Part shown: positions 53,184-62,535 of the stretch, in pieces
Layout: the number at the start of each line of letters is the position of its first letter
How positions within the stretch are numbered: position 1 is the first letter of the stretch
From: Microbulbifer agarilyticus
GTDB taxonomy: Bacteria; Pseudomonadota; Gammaproteobacteria; Pseudomonadales; Cellvibrionaceae
NCBI RefSeq assembly: GCF_019800665.1
Contig: NZ_JAHVKO010000002.1
Span: forward strand, 62,001 to 126,000
Direction: 5' to 3'
Length of the DNA stretch: 64,000 nt
Notes under the pieces: generated by a model
Told to the model about the DNA's origin: nothing
What the model saw: only the letters and a program-made list of their open reading frames with translations
The model's database searches: none
Program-made: the position numbers and the translations under genes

Positions 53184-54067
53184 CAGTCGAACTTACGCAC
53201 GTTCTCCAGGCGGGCGAACAGGCTCGACGTATCCCAACGCCCCCCGCCAAGCGCTTGCACTTCGCTGTAGAACTGATCCACCAGTGCAGTCACAGGCAAT
53301 AGAGCGCCATTACGTCGAGCCTCGTCTTGGACAATCGCCAGATCTTTACGCATCCAATCCACGGCAAAGCCGTGCTCGTAATCGCCCGCAAGCATGGTTT
53401 TATAGCGGTTTTCCATTTGCCAGCTTTGTGCGGCGCCTTTGGAAATCACCTCCACTACCTGCTCCGGATCAAGGCCTGCGGCGCGGGCGAAGTGCAGCCC
53501 TTCCGACAAACCCTGTACCAATCCGGCAATGCATATCTGATTCACCATCTTGCACAGTTGACCACTACCCACCGGTCCGAGCAGGTTTACTGCGCGCGCA
53601 TAGCAATCCAGTAAAGGTTTGGCCCTCAGAAAATCTGCTTCGCTACCACCGACCATGATCGTGAGCGCCCCGTTTTCGGCACCCGCCTGACCGCCGGATA
53701 CCGGTGCATCCAGAAAGCCAAGCTGATGTTCCGCGGCCTTGTCTGCCAGCTCACGCGCCACATTAGCGGACGCGGTAGTGTGATCCACAAACAGACTCCC
53801 CGGCGCCATGCCAGCAAACGCGCCGTCTGGACCCACCGTTACCTGACGCAGGTCATCATCGTTACCGACACAGGCAAAAACGATTTCAGCCCCTTCTGCG
53901 GCCTTGGCAGGCGTCGCAAACGCTTCCCCCTGATACGCTTCAAGCCACCGGCTGGCCCGACTCCCGGTACGGTTGTAAATCCGAACCTGGTACCCGGCCC
54001 GGGAAAGGTAGCCCGCCATGGGGTAACCCATGACACCAAGGCCGATAAACGCGACAGTTGCCTTCAT
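53183..54067 (-). CDS. NAD(P)-dependent oxidoreductase, 3-hydroxyisobutyrate dehydrogenase family
   Basis: A 294-residue beta-hydroxyacid dehydrogenase. The Rossmann motif VAFIGLGVMGYPMAGYLSRAG is near residue 5, the substrate-binding DAPVSGGQAGAENGAL near 122, and the catalytic Lys in GSGQLCKMVNQI near 170. Similar enzymes reduce tartronate or succinate semialdehyde. ATG 54067 with GGAG six bases upstream is chosen; the frame extends through 15-bp repeats to 54124. Coupled to the downstream glycosyltransferase. Substrate unknown. Confidence 0.88.
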   Translation of the reverse strand: MKATVAFIGLGVMGYPMAGYLSRAGYQVRIYNRTGSRASRWLEAYQGEAFATPAKAAEGAEIVFACVGNDDDLRQVTVGPDGAFAGMAPGSLFVDHTTASANVARELADKAAEHQLGFLDAPVSGGQAGAENGALTIMVGGSEADFLRAKPLLDCYARAVNLLGPVGSGQLCKMVNQICIAGLVQGLSEGLHFARAAGLDPEQVVEVISKGAAQSWQMENRYKTMLAGDYEHGFAVDWMRKDLAIVQDEARRNGALLPVTALVDQFYSEVQALGGGRWDTSSLFARLENVRKFD

Positions 54068-54085
54068 AGTTACTCCAGGGTCGAA

Positions 54086-54145
54086 GTTGTGCGGATCAGA
54101 GTTGTGCAAGTCAGAGTTGTGCAAGTCAGAGTTATGCGGGTCAGA
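54086..54145. repeat. Four 15-bp tandem repeats in a leader
   Basis: GTTGTGCAAGTCAGA twice exactly (54101 and 54116), flanked by variants at 54086 and 54131. The array begins 18 bases upstream of the dehydrogenase ATG. Because 15 is a multiple of three, the repeats keep frame with the gene. Confidence 0.9.
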
Positions 54146-54202
54146 GTTTCCCGGTCAACGCTGTGCAATCCTTTGCCCTGACCGAGCCAGCTACTAGCGG
54201 AT

Positions 54203-55003
54203 TCAAGCTGAGACAATCAACCAGATCAGTACCGCACCCAACAGCAAGCGATAAATGGCGAAAGGTGCCATACCGATGCGACTAATAAACTGCAGGAAAA
54301 AGTGGATACACAGATAGGCACTAATCCCGGACAGGATCACACCAAGGAAAATACTACCCCAGGGCACCGCTTGCGTATCGAGCAGCTCAAGGGTCAGCAG
54401 CAGCGCGCTCAAGGCGATAACTGGGATCGACATCAAGAAAGAAAAGCGTGCTGCCGCTTCCCGTTTCATGCCCAACATTAACCCGGCCGTCATGGTAATA
54501 CCGGAGCGCGAGGTCCCGGGGATAAGCGCCAGGGCCTGTGCAGCACCGATCATCAGCGCCTTTTTCCAGTTCAGCTTGGACAAACCATCGAGTCGTTTAC
54601 CGTAGACGTCTGCCCACCACAGCAACAGGCCAAAGATAATCGTGGTAGCCGCAATAACAGCCGATGACCGCAGGTGAGTTTCAATAAAGTCTTTAAACGC
54701 GAGGCCCACCAATCCGGCGGGAATGGTAGCCAGAACGATAAGCCAGGCGAGCCGCCCCTCATCGCTGAACTGCCCGGTTTTAAAGCCTCCCAGGCCATCG
54801 CAGATCAAATGCCAAACGTCCTTGCGGAAGTAAATAAGTACCGCCATCAAAGAACCAAAATGCACGGCCACATCAAACGCCAAGCCCTGATCCGGCCAAC
54901 CCAGTACCTGATTCGGCAAGATCAAATGCGCGGAGCTGGAAATGGGCAGAAATTCGGTAATCCCCTGAATAAGGGCGAGGATAACAATCTGAAAGGTTTC
55001 CAT
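54203..55003 (-). CDS. uppP: Undecaprenyl-diphosphatase
   Basis: A 266-residue membrane enzyme (BacA/UppP) that recycles the undecaprenyl carrier for cell-wall and glycan synthesis. The first catalytic segment [15 protein letters not shown] is at about 14-28, and the second, [18 protein letters not shown] near 160, holds the conserved Arg and Ser residues. Eight hydrophobic spans are visible. The gene stands apart from tsaB by 23 bases on the same strand. Family identification is clear. Confidence 0.95.
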   Translation of the reverse strand: METFQIVILALIQGITEFLPISSSAHLILPNQVLGWPDQGLAFDVAVHFGSLMAVLIYFRKDVWHLICDGLGGFKTGQFSDEGRLAWLIVLATIPAGLVGLAFKDFIETHLRSSAVIAATTIIFGLLLWWADVYGKRLDGLSKLNWKKALMIGAAQALALIPGTSRSGITMTAGLMLGMKREAAARFSFLMSIPVIALSALLLTLELLDTQAVPWGSIFLGVILSGISAYLCIHFFLQFISRIGMAPFAIYRLLLGAVLIWLIVSA

Positions 55004-55026
55004 ACTATTTCAACTGCATAAAACGA

Positions 55027-55785
55027 TTATTTGGATGGTCTAATCCGCTCGCGCTTTTTCCAGGTAACTTCGTTACGCAGGTAAGCGGGTTGCAGTGTAT
55101 CGGCGGTGAGCTGCTTTCCTTGCTGCCACAAATCCGCAGCGAGCACAGCAATATCCTGCGCGTGAATACCAGCATCCAGCTGCAGTGCTCGAGGGTTCAA
55201 CGCAGCGAGTTCTGAGTAGCTCCAACCGGGACCTGCCGCGAGCAGCGCAGATTCACCGCGTTCCACGTCGGACTCATCCGCTGTCACATAGCCGGCAGAC
55301 TCTAAAGAAGCAATCACCTGCTCCGGGGATGACACCTGATCCGGTAACAGCGCCTGCCCGGGATTAGCCACATCATACAATCCCCAATACACCTCTTGCA
55401 TACGGGCATCCAGTGCGGCCAAAACAGGCATTTCTAATGCCGACCATTCCGGATTCTCTCGCACGGCACCCAGAGCCAGTGCAGCCAAGCTAGAAACAGG
55501 GACAACCGGAAGGTCCGCAGAGAACGCCAGCCCCTGTACGCAGCTAATCGCGATACGCAGGCCAGTAAACGAGCCGGGCCCCTGGCTCACTGCCAGGCTG
55601 TCCAGCTGAGCCAGGCTGTATCCGCTCTCGCCCAATACCTGCTCCACCATCGGCAGCAGCCTGCGGGTATGGTCACGCTCGGCCCGGACAAACGTCTCTT
55701 TTACCTGCCCCTGGTCATACAGGGCCACAGAACAGGCACCGGAGGTAGTATCGACTGCCAGGATTTTCAACGGATAGAGCCCCAT
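55027..55785 (-). CDS. tsaB: tRNA threonylcarbamoyladenosine biosynthesis protein TsaB
   Basis: A 252-residue ASKHA-fold protein that supports TsaD in making t6A37 of ANN-decoding tRNAs. The opening ILAVDTTSGACSVAL near 8, ERDHTRRLLPMVEQVL near 36, and GPGSFTGLRIAISCVQGLAF near 69 are the TsaB signature. Lys/Arg-rich end (EVTWKKRERIRPSK). The ribosome site before ATG 55785 is weak; a start a few codons later is possible. Followed by uppP. Confidence 0.93.
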   Translation of the reverse strand: MGLYPLKILAVDTTSGACSVALYDQGQVKETFVRAERDHTRRLLPMVEQVLGESGYSLAQLDSLAVSQGPGSFTGLRIAISCVQGLAFSADLPVVPVSSLAALALGAVRENPEWSALEMPVLAALDARMQEVYWGLYDVANPGQALLPDQVSSPEQVIASLESAGYVTADESDVERGESALLAAGPGWSYSELAALNPRALQLDAGIHAQDIAVLAADLWQQGKQLTADTLQPAYLRNEVTWKKRERIRPSK

Positions 55786-55935
55786 TTCGGTGAGATCAAA
55801 GTAAACGGCTACAAACGCCGCCGGCCATGGGTATCCGACGCTTTGCTGGCTGCAGAGACGTGGGAGCTCGGCCTAAGAGATTGGGGACGAATTGTGGCAT
55901 GGCCAGCGGCAAACGCAACCGGCGAAATGGGGAAA

Positions 55936-55966
55936 TAAAAAAGCCCCGGGGTTTGGCCCCGGGGCT
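55936..55966 (-). terminator. Rho-independent terminator after the H1-like gene
   Basis: On the minus strand AGCCCCGGGG, a 5-base loop, CCCCGGGGCT, then a T run. It lies 45 bases after the histone-like stop. Confidence 0.9.
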
Positions 55967-56011
55967 CTCATCACAGTCTAGCCCCCATGCGCCTGTGCAA
56001 GGGGTTACCAA

Positions 56012-56842
56012 TCAAGCCTTCTTCGGCGGACGACCACGGCGCGCGCCGGCTTTTTTAGCCGCTGCCTTTGGCGGACGCCCACGACGGGCAGCCTTCTTCG
56101 GTGCCGACTTGGCCGCTTTCTTGGTTACCTTCTTAGCTGCTTTCTTGGCAGCTTTCTTGGCCGGTTTCTTGGCTGCTGCCTTTTTCGCTGCGGCCTTCTT
56201 GGGGCGCCCGACGGCTTTTTTTATCGCAGCTTTGGCGGCAGATTTTTTGGCTGCGATTTTCTTTTTCGCCTTCTTCGCGGCCTTTTTCGCTTCCGCTTTA
56301 GCTTTGGTCAGGGCTTTCTTCTCTAACGCCTTGGCCTTAGCTGCTGCCTTCTTAGCCGCGGCTTTTACTTTGGCTGTTGCCTTCTTCTCGGCGGCTTTTA
56401 CTTTCTTGGCATCAGCCTTGGCCCGTGTCTTTTTCCAGCGTGCTTCAAATGCCTTTAATGCCTTATCCAAATCCTTATCGGCATTAGTAGACAACTTCTC
56501 TGCCAACTCTGAAACAGCCTTCTTCGCCGACTCTTCCGCCTGACGAACGGAATCCATCGCATTTGCCTTGGCAAGACCGAGTTTTGCCACCGCCAGCTTG
56601 GCGCGCAGCTCACGCAACTTGCTATTGGCAGATGCGAGTGAATTCTTTGCTGCTGCGGTATTGGATTTTTGTACCCGGGCGCGCGCTTTGCCTACACGAT
56701 CCAACTGCGCATCCAGAGCTTTCGCCGCAGAATCAACCGCTTTCTGCGCTTTGGTTACCACCGGTGAGGCGGTAGCTGCGGCTTTGGCGGCCGGTTTTGC
56801 TACCCGTTTTGCCTTGGCCTTTTTCTTTGCGACTCGTGCCAT
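56012..56842 (-). CDS. Histone H1-like protein with AT-hook tail
   Basis: A 276-residue basic protein. Residues 1-35 are Lys/Ala-rich; 36-150 form a helical, coiled-coil-like part (TKAQKAVDSAAKALDAQLD, VRQAEESAKKAVSELAEKL); 150-276 is a Lys/Ala repeat like the C-terminal domain of histone H1 and AlgP, with three AT-hook cores (VGRPKKA, RRGRPPKAA, RRGRPPKKA). It should bind AT-rich DNA and compact the nucleoid or act in regulation. ATG 56842 has AAGGAG seven bases upstream. Single gene behind an AT-rich upstream region. Confidence 0.87.
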   Translation of the reverse strand: MARVAKKKAKAKRVAKPAAKAAATASPVVTKAQKAVDSAAKALDAQLDRVGKARARVQKSNTAAAKNSLASANSKLRELRAKLAVAKLGLAKANAMDSVRQAEESAKKAVSELAEKLSTNADKDLDKALKAFEARWKKTRAKADAKKVKAAEKKATAKVKAAAKKAAAKAKALEKKALTKAKAEAKKAAKKAKKKIAAKKSAAKAAIKKAVGRPKKAAAKKAAAKKPAKKAAKKAAKKVTKKAAKSAPKKAARRGRPPKAAAKKAGARRGRPPKKA

Positions 56843-57033
56843 CCCTAGTCTCCTTTCTCTATATGAGAAGTCACTGTGAACACTGAAGTGTGTTTCGACC
56901 AACTTTGAACAATTGAGAGCAGCCCAGCCATTAAAAATGACGCGGCTGTATCAAAGTTAATAAAAAAAGGAGGGTTTGCAAGAAAAAAAGATTAAAAACA
57001 ACCAAAAAACACAAAATTATTGGATATTTTTTG

Positions 57034-57071
57034 GGTTTCAACGGATTTTTTACAAATTTTCCGTTGAAACC
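57034..57071. repeat. 12-bp inverted repeat in an AT-rich region
   Basis: GGTTTCAACGGA (57034-57045) and TCCGTTGAAACC (57060-57071) pair perfectly around a 14-base T/A-rich centre. It lies upstream of the histone H1-like gene and after the hemH stop. Confidence 0.8.
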
Positions 57072-57123
57072 TCACACGAAATAGTCAGGCGGACGCCGTA
57101 TCAGGAAAAGAAAATTTTAAAAC

Positions 57124-58143
57124 TCATGCATTTGTTTGATGAAAAACGGCCGCAGGCAATCGATCGCGTACAATAGCCTCCAGAGCTTGCATATGATCCG
57201 CACGGGCGTTGAGTGCAGGAATGTATCGGTACTCCGCACCACCCGCATCAATAAAGTTAGCGCGATTCTCCACCGCGATTTCTTCCAGAGTCTCCAAACA
57301 ATCTGCCGAAAACGCCGGACAAATGACATCGACACTGGCAACGCCGTTTTGCCCCCACTCAATCAGAGTTTTATCGGTATAGGGCTGCAACCATTCCGCT
57401 TTACCAAAGCGGGATTGAAAAGTGATTTCCCATTTGTCTCTCGGAAGCTGCAGGGATTCCGCCAAGAGTTCCGCGGTGCCGCAGCAATGCTGGTAATACG
57501 GGTCGCCCTTGCGGACATTCGCCTTGGGAATCCCGTGAAAAGACATCAGGAGCTTTTCTGCGGCACCGTGTTTTGCCCAATGTTCACGTACAGAATTCGC
57601 CAACGCCGCGATATACCCTGGGTGTTGCCAGTATTCGTGCACCACCGAGATATCGGGAACATTGCGCGATGCGCGTATGATGTCCGCCACCTGATCGTAG
57701 ATAGCGCCCGTAGTGGTCGCGGAGTATTGCGGGTAAAGCGGCAATAGGGTGAACCCAGATACACCCTCTTCCTGTAGCCGTGACACGGTCTCTTTCAGGG
57801 ACGGAGCCCCGTAGGTCATCGCGTAGGTCACGGTAAATTGCCCCTGCGCCACCGCATCGAGTCGCTGCTGTAAAAGGGCCACCTGCCGCTGTGTGTAATA
57901 GGTGATTGGCGACCCGGTAACGGCCTCACCGTCGAGCCCTTGCCCCCATATCTCGCGATACGCTGGGGCGATCTTGGCCGGCCGGAACGGCAGAATGAAC
58001 AAATTCAGAATCATCGCCCAGATTGGCCGAGGAATTTCTACAACCCGCTGGTCGGACAGGAAGTCCCGGAGAAACTGCCGAACCCCACTTGGGGTTGGCT
58101 CCGCAGGGGTGCCCAGGTTCATCAGGATAATCGCATGCGCCAT
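57124..58143 (-). CDS. hemH: Ferrochelatase
   Basis: A 339-residue enzyme that inserts ferrous iron into protoporphyrin IX, the last step of heme synthesis. The opening IILMNLGTPAEPTPSGVRQFLRDFL is near 5, and the signature LLMSFHGIPKANVRKGDPY near 195 has the metal His; FQSRFGKAEWLQPYTDKTL near 248 and VICPAFSADCLETLEEI near 282 follow. CCC-type cysteines HCCGTAE near 217 are seen. ATG 58143 follows AAAAGGAG at a long distance. Downstream of adk as in other gammaproteobacteria. Confidence 0.94.
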   Translation of the reverse strand: MAHAIILMNLGTPAEPTPSGVRQFLRDFLSDQRVVEIPRPIWAMILNLFILPFRPAKIAPAYREIWGQGLDGEAVTGSPITYYTQRQVALLQQRLDAVAQGQFTVTYAMTYGAPSLKETVSRLQEEGVSGFTLLPLYPQYSATTTGAIYDQVADIIRASRNVPDISVVHEYWQHPGYIAALANSVREHWAKHGAAEKLLMSFHGIPKANVRKGDPYYQHCCGTAELLAESLQLPRDKWEITFQSRFGKAEWLQPYTDKTLIEWGQNGVASVDVICPAFSADCLETLEEIAVENRANFIDAGGAEYRYIPALNARADHMQALEAIVRDRLPAAVFHQTNA

Positions 58144-58470
58144 GTTGCAATGGGCTCCTTTTGGTCTTGCAGACCCCACTTCAGATCTCTTGAGGCCAGC
58201 GAATGTAGCGCAGCCACCGAGCAGGGTTCAGCGAAATTTTACAAGCTTCTGGTTCGCGGTAAACCCACTGTTCGGAGGGTCAATTGCCTTGAGATGGATC
58301 GAACCACAACCCTATACACCCCGATCACCCGTTTGGATTAACGCCGGCGGCCAAAATATCGCTGCATAAAAAAAGCTCCCGAAGGAGCTTTATGTTACTG
58401 CACTCTGTTGCCGCAAAGGTGCGAAAGCAGCGCGAAACAGAATGTGCAGCTATCGGAGAGAGCACAGAGC
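58144..58470. other. 327-base gap between adk and hemH
   Basis: It holds the adk terminator (58368-58391) and then the hemH promoter and leader. A run of C-rich sequence is seen but no gene. Confidence 0.6.
58368..58391 (-). terminator. Rho-independent terminator after adk, UUCG loop
   Basis: On the minus strand AAAGCTCC, loop TTCG, GGAGCTTT, then further T. The C(UUCG)G loop is an especially stable tetraloop. Confidence 0.92.
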
Positions 58471-59142
<672 letters not shown>

Positions 59143-59380
59143 TCATGCCGAGGCCATTATTGGTTGTTCCGGACAGGTGATTCCGGCGGCGCCCCGAGAA
59201 AAGAGCGCTACCTTACACTTTGCCCCAACACAGGACAAGCCCGCATGTGGTCAGGCCGAATTTGGTAATTTTTTTACAATTTGGCCATCAATTAAAGCAG
59301 ATCGCCACCAAAATGGCGAAAATTTAAACAGAAAAAACCAAGGCGTAGAGCGCGGCCCAAGCCAAGTAATCTGCCAAGCG

Positions 59381-60208
59381 TTACGCCTCTGCGGGGTCAC
59401 TCCCAGCGCTTTTCGCTGCGTCCCAGAGCCTGTCCAGCTCCTCCAGAGAAACGTCGGTGGGCTGCAGGTCCCGAGCCCGCAGCGCGGCCTCCACTGCACC
59501 AAAGCGCTGCTCAAACTTTCGATTGCTCTTGCGCAAGGCACTTTCTGGGTCTTGCCTCAGATGACGCGCCACATTGACACAGGAAAACAACAGGTCTCCG
59601 AGCTCTTCGCTGGTATGCTCGCGGTCACCGCTAGCGATTGCCTCGCGCAGCTCACGCAATTCCTCTTCGACCTTGCCAAGCACGCCGTCGATTTCCGGCC
59701 AATCGAAGCCGACTTGTGAAGCACGTTTTTGCAGCTTCGCCGCTCGGGTGAGTGCCGGCAATCCAGTGGCCACGCCGTCCAGAGTGCCGCCCTCTCCCTT
59801 CTCCTGCCTTTCCGCAGCCTTAATCGCTTCCCAGTTCGCCTTTACCTGCTGTTCGTCGATCTCCGCGGTGGCGTTTTCTCCGTAGAGTTCACCCGACGGA
59901 AATACATGCGGGTGCCTGCGCACCAGCTTACGTACCAGAGTGTCGACAACACGGGTGAAGTCAAAGTGCCCCTCTTCACGCCCGAGTTGCGCATAGAAGA
60001 TTACCTGAAACAGCAAATCGCCGAGTTCTTCGTGCAGGTGTTCAAAATCTTCCTGCTCGATCGCCTCAGCAACTTCGTAAGCCTCCTCGATCGTCGAGGG
60101 TACGATGGTGGCGAAGCTCTGCTTGAGATCCCAGGGGCAACCGCCATCCGGGTTCCGCAGCTGAGCCATCAGGTACTGCAGATCTTCAACGCTGTAGTTT
60201 TGCTTCAT
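59381..60208 (-). CDS. mazG: Nucleoside triphosphate pyrophosphohydrolase MazG
   Basis: A 275-residue all-alpha NTP pyrophosphatase with two MazG domains. The first has CPWDLKQSFATI near 24 and TIEEAYEVAEAIEQ plus HEELGDLLFQV (ExxE and ExxD metal sites) at about 38-66; the second has KVEEELRELREAI and SEELGDLLFSCVN near 185-215. It destroys noncanonical NTPs and, in E. coli, lowers ppGpp during starvation. It follows relA by 46 bases on the same strand, a common pairing. Confidence 0.95.
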   Translation of the reverse strand: MKQNYSVEDLQYLMAQLRNPDGGCPWDLKQSFATIVPSTIEEAYEVAEAIEQEDFEHLHEELGDLLFQVIFYAQLGREEGHFDFTRVVDTLVRKLVRRHPHVFPSGELYGENATAEIDEQQVKANWEAIKAAERQEKGEGGTLDGVATGLPALTRAAKLQKRASQVGFDWPEIDGVLGKVEEELRELREAIASGDREHTSEELGDLLFSCVNVARHLRQDPESALRKSNRKFEQRFGAVEAALRARDLQPTDVSLEELDRLWDAAKSAGSDPAEA

Positions 60209-60254
60209 TTTCCGCGCCTTCCAGTCCGCAGATATTCAGGATGAGCAGGCGTTA

Positions 60255-62507
60255 TCAGTGCAATATGCGCCGTTTCGCTGAAGCGATATTCGGCAACTGG
60301 TTAATACGGTGCAATACCTGGCTCAATTCTTCAAAGTTATGGATTTCCGCGGTAATCACCATATCCACAGTGTGCTTGTTTTTGTTGGAGTGGGTCTGCA
60401 TTGCCGTAATATTGATACGCTGACTATCCAGCATGGTGGTGACATCCCGCAACAGACCGTGTCGGTCGTAGGCTTCCACCATAATTTCTACGGCATAAAC
60501 TTCCGTGGGCTTTTCCGACCATTCCACCTGCAGAATCCGCTCAGGCTCATCCGCCTGCATACGCAGCATATTCGCGCAGTCTTTACGGTGAATGGAAACG
60601 CCGCGGCCAAGGGTGATGTACCCCATGATCTCGTCGCCCGGCAGCGGATTACAGCAACCGGCGATATGGGTCATCAGGTTGCCCACACCATCAATATAGA
60701 CATCCGCCTGCCCCTCGCGCGCAACCGGTGCCGTCAGCGAGAGGACCGGTTCGTCCTGCTCCACTTTGACCATGCGCTGCGCGGCATTCAAAACCTGGCC
60801 CACACCAATATCCCCCGCCCCGACGGCCGCATACAGGTCGTCCAGCGAGTGCATATTGAGTTTCTGCGCCAACTTTTCGTAGTCAAAGTCCGGGAGTGCT
60901 AGCTGCTTGAATTCACCATCAAGGATTGAGCGGCCTTCCGCGACATTCTGATCTCGCGCTTGCTGCTTGAACCAGTGAATTACCTTGGCGCGGGCACGGG
61001 ATGTGGTGATATAGCCCATGCTGCGCGAGATCCAGTCGCGACTGGGTGACTCCCGCTTGCCCGTGAGAATTTCCACCTGATTGGCCGTCTGCAGTTCGTG
61101 GTTGAGCGGCACAATGCGCCCGTCCACCTTGGCGCCACGGCAGCGGTGACCGATCTCGGTGTGAATACGGTAGGCGAAGTCGAGGGGCGTCGCCCCCTTG
61201 GGCAGGTCCACCACATGTCCATCTGGTGTGAAAACATAGATGCGCGTATCTACATCGCTGGCCTGCAGGTCGTCCTGCAGGGGATTGCCCCCCACCTCTT
61301 CGTGCCAGTCCAATACCTGACGCAACCAGGAAATTTTTTGCTCGTAGCCGTCTTGCCCTTCCAACTGGCCCGATTTTTTATCGGTACCCTTATAACGCCA
61401 GTGCGCACAAACCCCGTACTCCGCCTCTTCGTGCATGGCGAAAGTCCGAATCTGGACTTCGAGCACTTTGCGATCCGGGCCAATTACCGCGGTGTGCAGG
61501 GAGCGGTAGCCATTTTCTTTGGGTGAGGCAATGTAATCATCGAATTCATTGGGGATGTTTCGCCACAGGTTGTGGACGATACCCAGAACCGCATAGCAAT
61601 CGCGCACGGTAGGGACGAGAATGCGCACCGCGCGGATATCGTAAACTTGCGAGAACCCGATATTTTTCCGGCGCATTTTCCGCCAGATACTGTAGATGTG
61701 CTTTGCACGCCCAAATACTTCGCCGTCGATATCCGCCTTGTGCAGCTCGTTGCGCAACAGGCTGAGTACATCGTCGATATACTCCTGTCGCGCCAGCCGC
61801 TTTTCGTCCAGCAGGCGCGCAATCTGCATATAGTCATCGGGTTCGAGGTAGCGAAATGCCAGGTCCTCAAGCTCCCACTTGATATGACCAATACCCAGGC
61901 GGTGCGCCAGCGGTGCATAGACATCGGCCACTTCCCGGGCAACCCGGCGCCGTTTGGCTTCATCTGTGTTTTTTGCCGCGCGAATGGCGCAGGTGCGCTC
62001 CGCAAGCTTGATTAGCGCAACCCGTACATCGTCAACCAGCGCGACCAGCATCCTGCGGATATTTTCTGAATGCTCTTCGACCGCACCGCTCTGATTTTCT
62101 TCACCAGTATCGGCACTGCGGCTGCGAATCACCGCCATGCGCAATACGCCGCGAATAAGTTTGGCGACGGTCTCGCCCATTTCCGCTTCAACGGTTTTCA
62201 GCGGCAAGCGCTTTTCTCGCACTGCGCGATACAGCATGGCCGCGCACAGGGCCTCGCCGTCAATTTGCAGATCCGCGAGGATTTCCACCATTTCCAGGCC
62301 GGTAAGGAAACTGCTCGCGCCTTCCGCCCAGATGTTCTCCGCTTCGATGGCCCGCTGTTCCGCGTCCTCACTCATCTCCACAGCTTTGCGCAGACTGACG
62401 ACGGTACCGCCATCGAGCTGGGCCATGGACTGAATGTGGCGAAGCCACGCCTCCCGGTCCAGGGTGCCGTCAGCTAAGCGCGGATAATTTTTTCTAACCT
62501 GTACCAA
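60255..62507 (-). CDS. relA: GTP pyrophosphokinase RelA
   Basis: A 750-residue ppGpp synthetase that answers uncharged tRNA on stalled ribosomes. The N-terminal pseudo-hydrolase domain lacks the HD pair (AAMLYRAVRE where hydrolases have HD), so it is synthesis-only. The synthetase part has GRAKHIYSIWRKM near 242 and GYRSLHTAV near 305; TGS (IYVFTPDGHVVDLPKGATPLDFAYRI segment) and a C-terminal ACT domain (about 670-745) follow. The frame is open to 62690 and overlaps cysM, but the family start 'VQVRKNY' is preceded only by TTG 62505-62507, so TTG is chosen. Upstream of mazG. Confidence 0.94.
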   Translation of the reverse strand: MVQVRKNYPRLADGTLDREAWLRHIQSMAQLDGGTVVSLRKAVEMSEDAEQRAIEAENIWAEGASSFLTGLEMVEILADLQIDGEALCAAMLYRAVREKRLPLKTVEAEMGETVAKLIRGVLRMAVIRSRSADTGEENQSGAVEEHSENIRRMLVALVDDVRVALIKLAERTCAIRAAKNTDEAKRRRVAREVADVYAPLAHRLGIGHIKWELEDLAFRYLEPDDYMQIARLLDEKRLARQEYIDDVLSLLRNELHKADIDGEVFGRAKHIYSIWRKMRRKNIGFSQVYDIRAVRILVPTVRDCYAVLGIVHNLWRNIPNEFDDYIASPKENGYRSLHTAVIGPDRKVLEVQIRTFAMHEEAEYGVCAHWRYKGTDKKSGQLEGQDGYEQKISWLRQVLDWHEEVGGNPLQDDLQASDVDTRIYVFTPDGHVVDLPKGATPLDFAYRIHTEIGHRCRGAKVDGRIVPLNHELQTANQVEILTGKRESPSRDWISRSMGYITTSRARAKVIHWFKQQARDQNVAEGRSILDGEFKQLALPDFDYEKLAQKLNMHSLDDLYAAVGAGDIGVGQVLNAAQRMVKVEQDEPVLSLTAPVAREGQADVYIDGVGNLMTHIAGCCNPLPGDEIMGYITLGRGVSIHRKDCANMLRMQADEPERILQVEWSEKPTEVYAVEIMVEAYDRHGLLRDVTTMLDSQRINITAMQTHSNKNKHTVDMVITAEIHNFEELSQVLHRINQLPNIASAKRRILH

Positions 62508-62535
62508 TGGTCTAAACTCGCGATCAAAATCATGT

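Noticed and set aside
56012-56500. Repetitive Lys/Ala DNA as a noncoding repeat array
   Set aside because: It is one open frame with a good ribosome site, AT-hooks and a terminator, so it is a histone H1-like gene.
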